A DNA stretch of 64,000 nucleotides from SMWD01 sp964629475 (lineage in GTDB: Bacteria > Pseudomonadota > Gammaproteobacteria > Steroidobacterales > GCA-2729495), in the NCBI GenBank assembly GCA_964629475.1, contig CAZVQW010000002.1, positions 195,067 to 259,066 of the forward strand, in the 5' to 3' direction. Shown piece after piece: positions 37,592 through 44,560 of this stretch. Position numbers and translations under genes: made by a program. The notes beneath the pieces were generated by a model that ran no database searches, had not been told where the DNA came from, and was given only the letters and a program-made list of their open reading frames with translations. The first letter of the stretch is position 1; the number at the start of each line of letters is the position of its first letter.

Positions 37592-39094
37592 GTGGGATTA
37601 CTTAGCACATTAATCTGGTTACCGATCATCGGCGGCTTCATTGTCCTGACGATGAACCGGGCAGAGGCGGTTCAGGCGCGCTGGCTGGCGCTCGTGATCT
37701 CGATTGTGACGTTCTTCATCAGCCTGTCTTTGTACACGAATTTCGACTCGGCGACTCCAGCCATGCAGTTCGTCGAGCGCACGTCGTGGATCAGCGTTTT
37801 CAACGTCGAGTATTTTCTCGGTATCGACGGATTCTCGATGCCGCTGATCATACTGACGACCTTCCTGACGCCGCTGATCGTCATCGCCGGCTGGGAGATC
37901 ATCAAGAAGCGCCCGGCACAGTATTTCGGCGCCTTCCTGTTACTCGAAGGACTGATGATCGGCGTCTTTTGCGCACTCGACGGCCTTCTGTTCTACGTGT
38001 TCTGGGAAGCCATGCTGGTGCCGATGTTCATCATCATCGGTGTCTGGGGCGGTGAACGACGCGTCTACGCGACGATCAAATTCTTCCTGTACACCTTCCT
38101 CGGTTCGGTTTTCATGCTGATCGCGCTGATCTACCTGTACCTGCAGGCCGGCAGTTACAGCATCCTGGATTTCCATGCTTTGCCGTTGAGTCTCGAGCAG
38201 CAGATTCCGATCTTCCTCGCGTTCCTGGTCGCGTTTGCCGTCAAGGTGCCGATGTGGCCGGTGCATACGTGGTTGCCGGATGCGCACGTCGAGGCGCCGA
38301 CCGGTGGTTCGGTCATTCTTGCCGCCGTCCTGTTGAAGATGGGCGGCTACGGCTTCATCCGCTTCAGTTTGCCGATTACGCCGGATGCCAGCCATTCGCT
38401 GGATATTCTGATGATCGGCCTGTCGCTGATCGCCGTCGTCTACATCGGCTTTGTCGCACTCGTACAGCAGGACATGAAAAAGCTGATTGCGTATTCATCG
38501 ATTGCGCACATGGGTTTTGTCACGCTTGGCTTTTTCGTTGCCTGGGCAATTTTCTCCAATACCGGCGAGATCGCGGGTATTGCCATGGGCATCACCGGCG
38601 GTATGGTGCAGATGATCTCGCACGGCTTCATTTCCGGTGCGTTATTCCTGTGCGTCGGCGTCATGTATGACCGGTTGCACAGCAGGCAGATCAAAGATTA
38701 CGGCGGTGTCGTCAACACGATGCCGAAATTTGCCGCGTTTATGGTGTTTTTCGCCCTGGCCAATGCCGGGCTGCCGGGTACGTCGGGCTTCGTCGGCGAG
38801 TTCCTCGTGATCCTGTCGAGCTTCAAAGCAAATTTCTGGTACGCATTCCTGGCCGCGACAACATTGATTCTCGGCGCGGCCTACACGCTGTGGATGGTCA
38901 AGCGGGTAATTTTCGGCGCGGTTGCGAACGAGGGCGTTGCTTCGTTGAGCGACATCAATGGACGCGAATTTCTCGTCCTCGGCCTGCTGGCAATTTTTGT
39001 CCTGGGTCTCGGTCTGTGGCCGGCGCCGCTCGTCGACGTCATGTCAGCCTCGGTCGAGAACCTGGTCGAGCACGTCATGCAGCAAAAATTCTGA
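37592..39094 (+). CDS. nuoM: NADH-quinone oxidoreductase subunit M
   Basis: 500 residues, starting at GTG. NuoM is the second antiporter-like proton-pumping subunit. Key elements: FYVFWEAMLVPMFIIIG with the conserved Glu, KVPMWPVHTWLPDAHVEAPTGGSVILAAVLLKMGGYG, QQDMKKLIAYSSIAHMGF, and a later PGTSGFVGEF. It follows nuoL by 24 bases and precedes nuoN by 18. Confidence 0.98.
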   Translation: MGLLSTLIWLPIIGGFIVLTMNRAEAVQARWLALVISIVTFFISLSLYTNFDSATPAMQFVERTSWISVFNVEYFLGIDGFSMPLIILTTFLTPLIVIAGWEIIKKRPAQYFGAFLLLEGLMIGVFCALDGLLFYVFWEAMLVPMFIIIGVWGGERRVYATIKFFLYTFLGSVFMLIALIYLYLQAGSYSILDFHALPLSLEQQIPIFLAFLVAFAVKVPMWPVHTWLPDAHVEAPTGGSVILAAVLLKMGGYGFIRFSLPITPDASHSLDILMIGLSLIAVVYIGFVALVQQDMKKLIAYSSIAHMGFVTLGFFVAWAIFSNTGEIAGIAMGITGGMVQMISHGFISGALFLCVGVMYDRLHSRQIKDYGGVVNTMPKFAAFMVFFALANAGLPGTSGFVGEFLVILSSFKANFWYAFLAATTLILGAAYTLWMVKRVIFGAVANEGVASLSDINGREFLVLGLLAIFVLGLGLWPAPLVDVMSASVENLVEHVMQQKF

Positions 39095-39112
39095 TGGGGC
39101 GGCAGTAGACGA

Positions 39113-40552
39113 ATGGCATTTGTAACTCCTGATTTAGGACCGGCAATGGCCGAGATCGTGCTCGGCATCGGGCTGTGCATCGTTCTTATCGTTGATCTGT
39201 ATATCCCTGATCGCGCACGCGACATGACGTACATGCTGACGATGATGGTTCTGGCCGCGACGGCATGGGTCGCCGGCGGACTCGGCGTAGACGGGCAGCA
39301 GGTGACATTCAGCGGCAGCTTTGTCGTCGATCCGATGGCTCGAGTACTAAAACTGATTGCAGTGGCCGGCGTCGCAACCGTATTCCTGTACTCGCGTGGT
39401 TACCTGAAGGACCGGGGCGTCTACAAGGGCGAGTATTTCCTGCTCGGCCTGTTCGCCTTGCTCGGCATCATGGTCATGATTTCGGCCTACAGCATGCTGA
39501 CGATGTATCTCGGCCTCGAGATCCTGTCGCTGTCACTGTATGCGCTCGTTGCATTTGATCGCGAGTCACCGGTTGCCGCCGAGGCGGCCATCAAGTATTT
39601 CGTGCTCGGCGCGATTGCGTCCGGTACGTTGCTCTACGGCATATCGATTGTCTACGGTGTGACGGGCAGCCTGCAGTTTCCTGAGATCAATGCGGCGCTG
39701 TTGAGTGGCGGCGCCGACGATACCGCGTTAATCGTTGCACTGGCCTTCATCGTCGTCGGTATCGCGTTTAAGTTTGGTGCCGTGCCGTTTCATATGTGGC
39801 TGCCGGATGTATACAGCGGCGCGCCGACCTGCGTGACGTTATTCGTCGGCACCGTGCCGAAACTTGCCGCGATCGCGCTGGCCATTCGCGTGCTGGTCGA
39901 GGGTCTCGGCCCGGCTGCACCGGGCTGGGAACCGATGCTAATTATCCTGGCCGTGCTGTCCCTGTCGATCGGTAACCTGGCGGCCATTGCGCAGACGAAT
40001 ATCCGCCGCATGCTGGCGTATTCAACGGTCGGTCATGTTGGCTTCATCTTCCTTGGCCTGCTGGCCGGTACACAAGCCGGGCTTCAGGCTTCGCTGTTCT
40101 ATACGATTATCTACGTGATCATGGCTGCCGGTGCATTCGGCATGCTGTTGCTGTTAAGCCGAAAAGGCTTCGATGCCGACGAGCTGGATGATTTCAAGGG
40201 CCTGAACAAACGCAGTCCGTGGTTTGCCTTCATCATGATGCTGCTGATGCTCAGCATGATCGGCGTCCCGCCGCTGGCCGGGTTCTATGCGAAATGGTGG
40301 ATCCTGCAGGAGTTACTCATTCAGGGGCACGTGTGGCTTGCCGTCATCGGCGTGGTGTTCTCCGTCATCGGCGCGTTCTACTACCTGCGTGTTCTCAAGC
40401 TGATGTATTTCGACGGCCCCGAAGAAGATGCTGCCGTGCTCGAAGCGCCGACCGATCTGCGCCTCGTGCTCAGCCTAAACGGCCTGATCGTACTCGCCAT
40501 CGGCTTATTCCCCGATCGCCTGATCGCAATCTGTGCGCAGGTTTTTATCTGA
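39113..40552 (+). CDS. nuoN: NADH-quinone oxidoreductase subunit N
   Basis: 479 residues, the third antiporter-like subunit and the last nuo gene. YLGLEILSLSLYALVAFDRES, KFGAVPFHMWLPDVYSGAP, QTNIRRMLAYSTVGHVGF and GVPPLAGFYAKWWIL are the conserved family blocks. No obvious terminator with a T-run follows; a weak GGGG/CCCC inverted repeat lies at about 40562-40578. Confidence 0.98.
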   Translation: MAFVTPDLGPAMAEIVLGIGLCIVLIVDLYIPDRARDMTYMLTMMVLAATAWVAGGLGVDGQQVTFSGSFVVDPMARVLKLIAVAGVATVFLYSRGYLKDRGVYKGEYFLLGLFALLGIMVMISAYSMLTMYLGLEILSLSLYALVAFDRESPVAAEAAIKYFVLGAIASGTLLYGISIVYGVTGSLQFPEINAALLSGGADDTALIVALAFIVVGIAFKFGAVPFHMWLPDVYSGAPTCVTLFVGTVPKLAAIALAIRVLVEGLGPAAPGWEPMLIILAVLSLSIGNLAAIAQTNIRRMLAYSTVGHVGFIFLGLLAGTQAGLQASLFYTIIYVIMAAGAFGMLLLLSRKGFDADELDDFKGLNKRSPWFAFIMMLLMLSMIGVPPLAGFYAKWWILQELLIQGHVWLAVIGVVFSVIGAFYYLRVLKLMYFDGPEEDAAVLEAPTDLRLVLSLNGLIVLAIGLFPDRLIAICAQVFI

Positions 40553-40777
40553 GCCGAGCCACGGGGTTATAGCCCCTCGGGAGTTTGTCCTCGACTTCCA
40601 GTTATGTTCTGGAAGACTCCTTTCAGTCTGAGAGCCGTCATTACGCTGTCATACAGCAATCCGGCCGGGTTCGACCCAATATACGAACATTCAAATATTC
40701 TCCGCTAGGCTCAATGCATGCAGCCGCTACTGGCATACTGCGGTATTTCTTGCCTGGCCTTGTGAAGGAGAAAATGA

Positions 40778-41173
40778 ATGTCGTCGAGCAAACAAGTAGT
40801 ACGCATTGGTCCGTTAAAGGACATCATTGCAAGTGGCGTCAGAGTTGATAATTTGCTGACTCTTTCCGGGCAGGTCAGCCTCAATGCTGAAGGACAGGTA
40901 ATTGGAGTTGGTGATATAGGGGCTCAAGTTCGTCAGTCCTATATCAATATTCAGGATGTGTTGGTTGAGTTCGATGCAACGATGAAGAACGTGGTCGATG
41001 AGATGTGGTTGGTGACAGATATTCAAGATGTGATGGCAAATATCAATCAACTCGGCGCGATTCGATCAGAGGTATACGGGCGAGATCCAGAGGTGACGCA
41101 GACCTTGATTCAAGTATCGGGCCTCGTCATGCCGGAACTTTTGATTGAGATAAAATGCATTGCACTGGTGTGA
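40778..41173 (+). CDS. RidA-like (YjgF/UK114) family protein lacking the catalytic Arg
   Basis: 131 residues, the usual length for this trimeric fold. A strong ribosome binding site (AAGGAGAAAATGA) precedes the ATG. Recognisable parts are LLTLSGQVSLNAEGQVIGVGDIGAQV, a central INIQDVLVEFDATMKNVVD, and the C-terminal LLIEIKCIAL. RidA proper hydrolyses reactive enamine/imine intermediates using an Arg in a (A)RSCVEV-type strand. The equivalent here reads TQTLIQVSG, with no Arg. It therefore probably belongs to another Rid subgroup, and activity should not be assumed. It starts an accessory patch that looks less GC-rich than the flanking operons. Confidence 0.8.
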   Translation: MSSSKQVVRIGPLKDIIASGVRVDNLLTLSGQVSLNAEGQVIGVGDIGAQVRQSYINIQDVLVEFDATMKNVVDEMWLVTDIQDVMANINQLGAIRSEVYGRDPEVTQTLIQVSGLVMPELLIEIKCIALV

Positions 41174-41492
41174 GCGCGATCAGCAATATTGTTGGCAGTT
41201 TAGGTGTTGGGCAATAAGCCAAATGACCGCTTCTGGCCATGTCCTGCCTTCGGCAATGATACTTTTTTGGTGATTTGATCGCCTGATGTTCGCGTAAAAG
41301 CGGCCTTTCGCTGGTTGATAGCCGTGAATCTTCTATGAGCGCCCGCCGTATCTTTCGTGCCACCCAGTCAGGCTAAGGTGTTCCGGGCGGGGACTAACCA
41401 AGCCAGTCATTGGCGACCATCTGAAGTGCGGGTGTAAACTCAGAATGTAATTGATGATCCTGCGGTCACCACTAACATAAAAACAGAATGGC
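41174..41492. other. Intergenic stretch, no feature supported
   Basis: 319 bases between the Rid-like gene and the hydrolase gene. Short frames exist but lack ribosome binding sites and family resemblance. No tRNA, strong hairpin with T-run or repeat of another part of the window was found. The motif TGACCGCTTCTGGCCATG near 41221 resembles degenerate intergenic sequence and is not interpretable. Confidence 0.5.
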
Positions 41493-42320
41493 ATGCTGAA
41501 ATTCATCTTTGTCGTCGTTACCAGTTACGGTCTGCTCATCGCAGTCTTGTACTTCATGCAGGGTCGCATGCTCTACTTGCCAGGCGTACCAGGGCGAACG
41601 CTGGCTATGACACCGGTCGATGTAGGCATGGACTATCAGGATGTCTCCATCAAAACTGCCGACGGAGTGACACTGCATGGCTGGTTTGTCGTGGGGCGAT
41701 CCTCTCAAGTGCTGCTCTTCTTTCACGGCAATGCGGGGAATATCTCGCATCGTCTGGATTCGATACGACAGTTCCTGAATCTGGGTTTATCAGTATTGAT
41801 TATTGACTATCGAGGTTACGGTCAGAGCGGCGGCAGGACCACCGAAAGTGGGATTTATCGCGATGCTGATGCGGCGTGGCGATATCTCACCGAAAATCGC
41901 GGCATATCCAACAGTGATATCGTAATATTCGGGCGTTCTCTGGGTGCTTCTGCTGCCTCATGGCTGGCCGCACAGCATCAACCGTTGGCACTTATCGTGG
42001 AGTCGTCCTTCACGTCTGTCCCGGACATTGCCCAGGAACTTTATCCGTGGCTCTCGGCCCGCTGGTTGAGCCGTTTTAGTCACGCGACACGTGATTACGT
42101 TCGAGACGTACGCTGCCCGGTACTGGTCGCTCACAGTCGCGATGACGAGATCATCCCCTTCCATCATGGCGAAGCAATCTTCGCAGCGGCGAATGAACCC
42201 CGGACCCTGTTGGTGCTTAACGGCACCCATAACGACGCGTTTCTCCGGGAGGAGAGTGCCTATATTGAAGGGGTCCGGACGTTTCTGGCGGGACTTTCCA
42301 CGCCTGCTTTGCCACGTTAA
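41493..42320 (+). CDS. Alpha/beta hydrolase, membrane-anchored (YfhR/ABHD13-like)
   Basis: 275 residues. An N-terminal hydrophobic helix (about 2-22) probably anchors it in the inner membrane. The alpha/beta hydrolase fold follows: oxyanion-site FFHGNAGN, YRGYGQSGG, nucleophile elbow GRSLGAS, acid Asp in AHSRDDEIIP, and His in NGTHNDAF. This is the serine hydrolase pattern of YfhR/BEM46-type proteins; the substrate is unknown. It stands alone, between the Rid-like gene and the toxin-antitoxin region. Confidence 0.88.
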   Translation: MLKFIFVVVTSYGLLIAVLYFMQGRMLYLPGVPGRTLAMTPVDVGMDYQDVSIKTADGVTLHGWFVVGRSSQVLLFFHGNAGNISHRLDSIRQFLNLGLSVLIIDYRGYGQSGGRTTESGIYRDADAAWRYLTENRGISNSDIVIFGRSLGASAASWLAAQHQPLALIVESSFTSVPDIAQELYPWLSARWLSRFSHATRDYVRDVRCPVLVAHSRDDEIIPFHHGEAIFAAANEPRTLLVLNGTHNDAFLREESAYIEGVRTFLAGLSTPALPR

Positions 42321-42385
42321 CGACTAAATGGTCCTGTCACATTCTTCAATGCCCGCCTGGTCAGGAGCTGCGGTTTATTCTTTAG

Positions 42386-42551
42386 TTACAAATTAACCAG
42401 CAAGTTAAACTTGCAACGCGCACGCCATCTGTAGACCTCAAAATCTCTGCCGAGAGTAAGAATCTGGCTGGTATCGATTTGATCGGCCAGGTCAACGAGG
42501 CACGCATCGGCGAGATACATCGGCACGTCGCGGTATTTCTTTACAGTTTAC
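42386..42551 (-). pseudogene. Remnant of a PIN-domain (VapC-type) toxin gene
   Basis: The minus strand reads KKYRDVPMYLADACLVDLAD and continues QIDTSQILTLGRDFEVYRWR...LLVNL to a stop codon at 42386-42388. This is the C-terminal third of a PIN-domain protein: the LADACLV segment with its Asp ligand, and a last-strand TLGRDF...YR. Upstream the frame meets a stop codon and no N-terminal half exists. The break is close to a perfect 26-bp palindrome (42569-42594). It differs from the intact VapC next door, so it is not a simple duplication of it. Confidence 0.75.
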
Positions 42552-42568
42552 TGGGCATCGCTTGATGG

Positions 42569-42594
42569 TTAGACGTTCCCGCGGGAACGTCTAA
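42569..42594. repeat. Perfect 26-bp palindrome
   Basis: The sequence centred on CCCG/CGGG reads identically on both strands over 26 bases (TTAGACGTTCCCG and its complement). It lies between the PIN remnant and the intact vapC. No T-run follows in either direction and no other copy is in the window. It could be a mobile-element end or recombination site; the role is unknown. Confidence 0.85.
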
Positions 42595-42637
42595 TATCAG
42601 ATCCCACATGATTGGCGTCAGTGGCGTCGACACAGTT

Positions 42638-43030
42638 TTATTGGACTCTCTTTAGCTTCAAGTGCCGGTGAAAAGGCTGGAAGTCTCTGTCGGAGTACAA
42701 GAGGGGGCGTTTATTCTCGATACAGTACGTGGCAATGATGGTGTCTATGGTCTTGCGTACAGTGATGCCTTTCTTTCGTAGTGCTCGGACATTGGCTGCA
42801 CTTTTTAATGCAATCCTGGTGTCGAGTATATTCACGATATTGAGAGACATCAGAAGCTCTCTTGCCTTCCTGAAATCTTTGTCTGATCTGAAGCCTTGCA
42901 GAACTTCCGTAAGAATCAGGTCACCGATAGCAATTGGTTGTTCCCCGAGCAGGGAATCAAGTTTGTCAGCCTGGGGCGTGGTTTTGCCGGTGAAGTAGTC
43001 GATCCATACACTCGAATCGACAATGATCAT
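42638..43030 (-). CDS. vapC: VapC-family PIN-domain ribonuclease toxin
   Basis: 130 residues. PIN domain with the acidic metal-binding residues in place: Asp5 (IIVDSSVWIDYF), Glu42 (LTEVLQGF), Asp96 (KTIDTIIATYC) and Asp114/Asp116 (YSDRDFQPF). VapC toxins cleave tRNA or rRNA and are neutralised by their cognate VapB. The start overlaps the end of vapB by four bases, typical of antitoxin-toxin coupling. It looks intact and complete. Confidence 0.92.
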   Translation of the reverse strand: MIIVDSSVWIDYFTGKTTPQADKLDSLLGEQPIAIGDLILTEVLQGFRSDKDFRKARELLMSLNIVNILDTRIALKSAANVRALRKKGITVRKTIDTIIATYCIENKRPLLYSDRDFQPFHRHLKLKRVQ

Positions 43031-43221
43031 TTATCGGTCCGCATTTCATCGAGGTCGCCTTCCCAGTCAAGCTTCCCGCGGTAGTTCCTGATCGTTTCCT
43101 GCTTTTTCAGCTTGAGCAGTGTTTTGAGCCCCATTTCCACGGCCTCGCGTTTTGTTCTGGCGCCAGTCAGTTTCATTACGCTGTCCATCAGGGCGTCATC
43201 GATGACTATGTTTGTACGCAT
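43027..43221 (-). CDS. vapB: VapB-family antitoxin
   Basis: 64 residues from the ATG at 43221 (MRTNIVIDDALMDSVMKLTG). The N-terminal ribbon-helix-helix-like part (TNIVIDDAL...RTKREAVEMGLKTLL) binds DNA. The C-terminal tail (GKLDWEGDLDEMR) is the usual toxin-wrapping segment ending in W-G-DL-M. It is upstream of and overlaps vapC. An upstream in-frame start at 43260 lies inside the operator-like repeat and is unlikely. Confidence 0.9.
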   Translation of the reverse strand: MRTNIVIDDALMDSVMKLTGARTKREAVEMGLKTLLKLKKQETIRNYRGKLDWEGDLDEMRTDK

Positions 43222-43234
43222 GGTAATATCCAGT

Positions 43235-43260
43235 GTGTATAAATGGTGATAATTATACAC
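43235..43260 (-). promoter_or_regulatory. Operator-like inverted repeat at the vapBC promoter
   Basis: GTGTATAA and TTATACAC are perfect 8-bp inverted repeats separated by 10 bases, 14 bases upstream of the vapB start. A TATAAT hexamer on the minus strand (43252-43257) overlaps one arm. A VapBC complex bound here would block transcription, the usual autoregulation. No good -35 was found. Confidence 0.6.
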
Positions 43261-43307
43261 ATTAAATCATAGGGCCTGGGTGGCTTCAACCAGTTGGAAC
43301 ATGCCGG

Positions 43308-43363
43308 TTGATAAGTTTTGTAACAAGGCATTTTTCTATGCGTATTAGTAAGAAACTTATCAA
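43308..43363. repeat. 11-bp inverted repeat with 34-base centre
   Basis: TTGATAAGTTT (43308-43318) and AAACTTATCAA (43353-43363) are perfect inverted repeats in the AT-rich gap between vapBC and tRNA-fMet. There is no adjoining T-run. It may be an operator or a trace of a small element. Confidence 0.5.
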
Positions 43364-43430
43364 TGTCACCGCCCTTGAGCGATCTGTGCACACATTATTG
43401 CCTGGCCTGAGCGAAACCCTGGTTCCCCCA

Positions 43431-43459
43431 TTGCGGGGTTTCGGTTAACCGGGTAGACT
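43431..43459 (+). promoter_or_regulatory. Promoter of tRNA-fMet
   Basis: A -35 like TTGCGG (43431-43436) and a -10 like TAGACT (43454-43459) are 17 bases apart, 14 bases before the tRNA 5' end. The discriminator GCGC is GC-rich, as at stringently controlled stable-RNA promoters. An 8-bp inverted repeat (CGAAACCC/GGGTTTCG) overlaps the -35. Confidence 0.6.
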
Positions 43460-43473
43460 GCGCAGCCTGTCGG

Positions 43474-43550
<77 letters not shown>

Positions 43551-43560
43551 ATCTTACAAA

Positions 43561-43584
43561 GGCACCCACCAGGGTGCCTTTTTT
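43561..43584 (+). terminator. Rho-independent terminator after tRNA-fMet
   Basis: A perfect 7-bp stem GGCACCC/GGGTGCC with loop ACCA is followed by six T residues. It ends the tRNA transcript ten bases after CCA. Confidence 0.92.
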
Positions 43585-43588
43585 GTGG

Positions 43589-43614
43589 CTTCGGGTTATG
43601 AGCCCGACGAGCTG
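43589..43614 (-). repeat. Inverted copy of the tRNA-fMet anticodon arm
   Basis: 26 bases (CTTCGGGTTATGAGCCCGACGAGCTG on the plus strand, split here as CTTCGGGTTATGAG + CCCGACGAGCTG) are the exact reverse complement of 43494-43519, which spans the anticodon stem-loop of tRNA-fMet. It lies just past the terminator and before the duplicated 3' half. Confidence 0.93.
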
Positions 43615-43645
43615 TTCGCGCCGGTCTCTCTTGCCTGTTTATGGG

Positions 43646-43684
<39 letters not shown>

Positions 43685-43739
43685 TTTCCTTGGTCCGTTT
43701 CGGACGTATTGCTGCACTTGCACATTTTCCCCTCGGCGT

Positions 43740-43769
43740 CTGCCATTTCCTGCCTGCCTTTGGTAGAAT
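43740..43769 (+). promoter_or_regulatory. Possible extended -10 promoter for the rimP leader
   Basis: TGG-TAGAAT (43761-43769) is an extended -10, with a -35-like CTGCCA 18 bases upstream. A transcript starting near 43776 would begin with a small hairpin (CCGTG-CAAAA-CACGG) and meet a terminator about 130-150 bases later. Confidence 0.42.
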
Positions 43770-43900
43770 ACTCATCCGTGCAAAACACGGGACCGGGATG
43801 CCATCTGTTTCTTGTTAAGAATCAGAAGGTTATGTGGGTTTTGTCAGTGTTTATGTCAGCAATGACTTTGACAAAATCTCGCAGCCGACTGTCGGTAGTT

Positions 43901-43926
43901 AAGGCCCCGGATGGGGCTTTTTCTTT
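43901..43926 (+). terminator. Terminator in the rimP leader (first)
   Basis: AAGGCCCC and GGGGCTTT form an 8-bp stem (one G-U) with loop GGAT, followed by TTTCTTT. It lies 130 bases before rimP. It would give a short leader RNA unless RNA polymerase reads through. Confidence 0.8.
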
Positions 43927-44000
43927 GCTCGCAGCGATGTCGGCAAAGATCTGCAGGCCGGGCAATAGTGCCGGTCGTGTTTGATGTGTTGATTTGCAGG

Positions 44001-44022
44001 TGGGCCATTGGCCCATTTTTTT
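44001..44022 (+). terminator. Terminator directly upstream of rimP (second)
   Basis: TGGGCC/GGCCCA with loop ATT is followed by seven T residues. It ends only 33 bases before the rimP start codon, so it must be bypassed for expression of the rimP-nusA-infB operon unless a promoter lies after it. Confidence 0.85.
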
Positions 44023-44024
44023 AT

Positions 44025-44043
44025 CCCGGAGACGAACTCCGGG
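44025..44043 (+). promoter_or_regulatory. Hairpin overlapping the rimP ribosome binding site
   Basis: A perfect 7-bp stem CCCGGAG/CTCCGGG with loop ACGAA lies three bases after the second leader terminator. Its 3' arm includes the first G residues of the Shine-Dalgarno GGGAGG (44041-44046). It could modulate rimP translation. Confidence 0.5.
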
Positions 44044-44055
44044 AGGATTGACTGG

Positions 44056-44538
44056 ATGAGTGTAACGCGCGAGAAACTAATCGAGCTGCTCGAGCCCGAG
44101 GTCGAGGCGCTGGGTTATGAGTTGACCGAACTCGAGGTTAATTTAAGCCACGGGCACGGGATGCTGCGGTTGTTCATCGACGGGCCAGAGGGTATTACGC
44201 TGGACGATTGCGAGAAAGTCAGCCATCAGGTCAGTGCCTTGCTCGATGTCGAGGATCTGATCGCCGGGGACTATCACCTCGAGGTGTCGTCGCCGGGTGC
44301 CGATCGCAAGCTCGTCAAGCCGGAACACTTCGACCGGTTTGCCGGCAGCATGATCAAGGCGCGGTTCAGGCGGCTCGTCGCAGGGCGTCGTCGGATTCGC
44401 GGGCAGTTACTCGGACGGGACGGGAACATCATCAATATTCGGGTTGATGACAAGACGATGTCGGTGGACATTGATGATTTAGATGTAGCACGGCTGGTGC
44501 CGGACTGGAATGAGTATCTCAAGGCCGGTACGGCTTAG
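44056..44538 (+). CDS. rimP: Ribosome maturation factor RimP
   Basis: 160 residues from the ATG at 44056, with GGAGG nine bases upstream. RimP assists 30S subunit maturation. The N-terminal alpha/beta domain (LIELLEPEVEALGYELTELEV) and the family motif DYHLEVSSPGADRKL are clear. The C-terminal SH3-like barrel follows. An upstream in-frame start at 44008 would lie in the leader terminator. First gene of the rimP-nusA-infB-rbfA-truB-rpsO-pnp operon. Confidence 0.96.
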   Translation: MSVTREKLIELLEPEVEALGYELTELEVNLSHGHGMLRLFIDGPEGITLDDCEKVSHQVSALLDVEDLIAGDYHLEVSSPGADRKLVKPEHFDRFAGSMIKARFRRLVAGRRRIRGQLLGRDGNIINIRVDDKTMSVDIDDLDVARLVPDWNEYLKAGTA

Positions 44539-44560
44539 GCAGGAATGCGGGTTAATTAGC

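Noticed and set aside
40560..40580. GGGG/CCCC inverted repeat after nuoN as the nuo terminator
   Set aside because: The stem is four base pairs and no T-run follows, so it is too weak to call.
41127..41363. A 78-residue minus-strand frame between the Rid-like and hydrolase genes
   Set aside because: It overlaps the end of the Rid-like gene, lacks a ribosome binding site and shows no family features.
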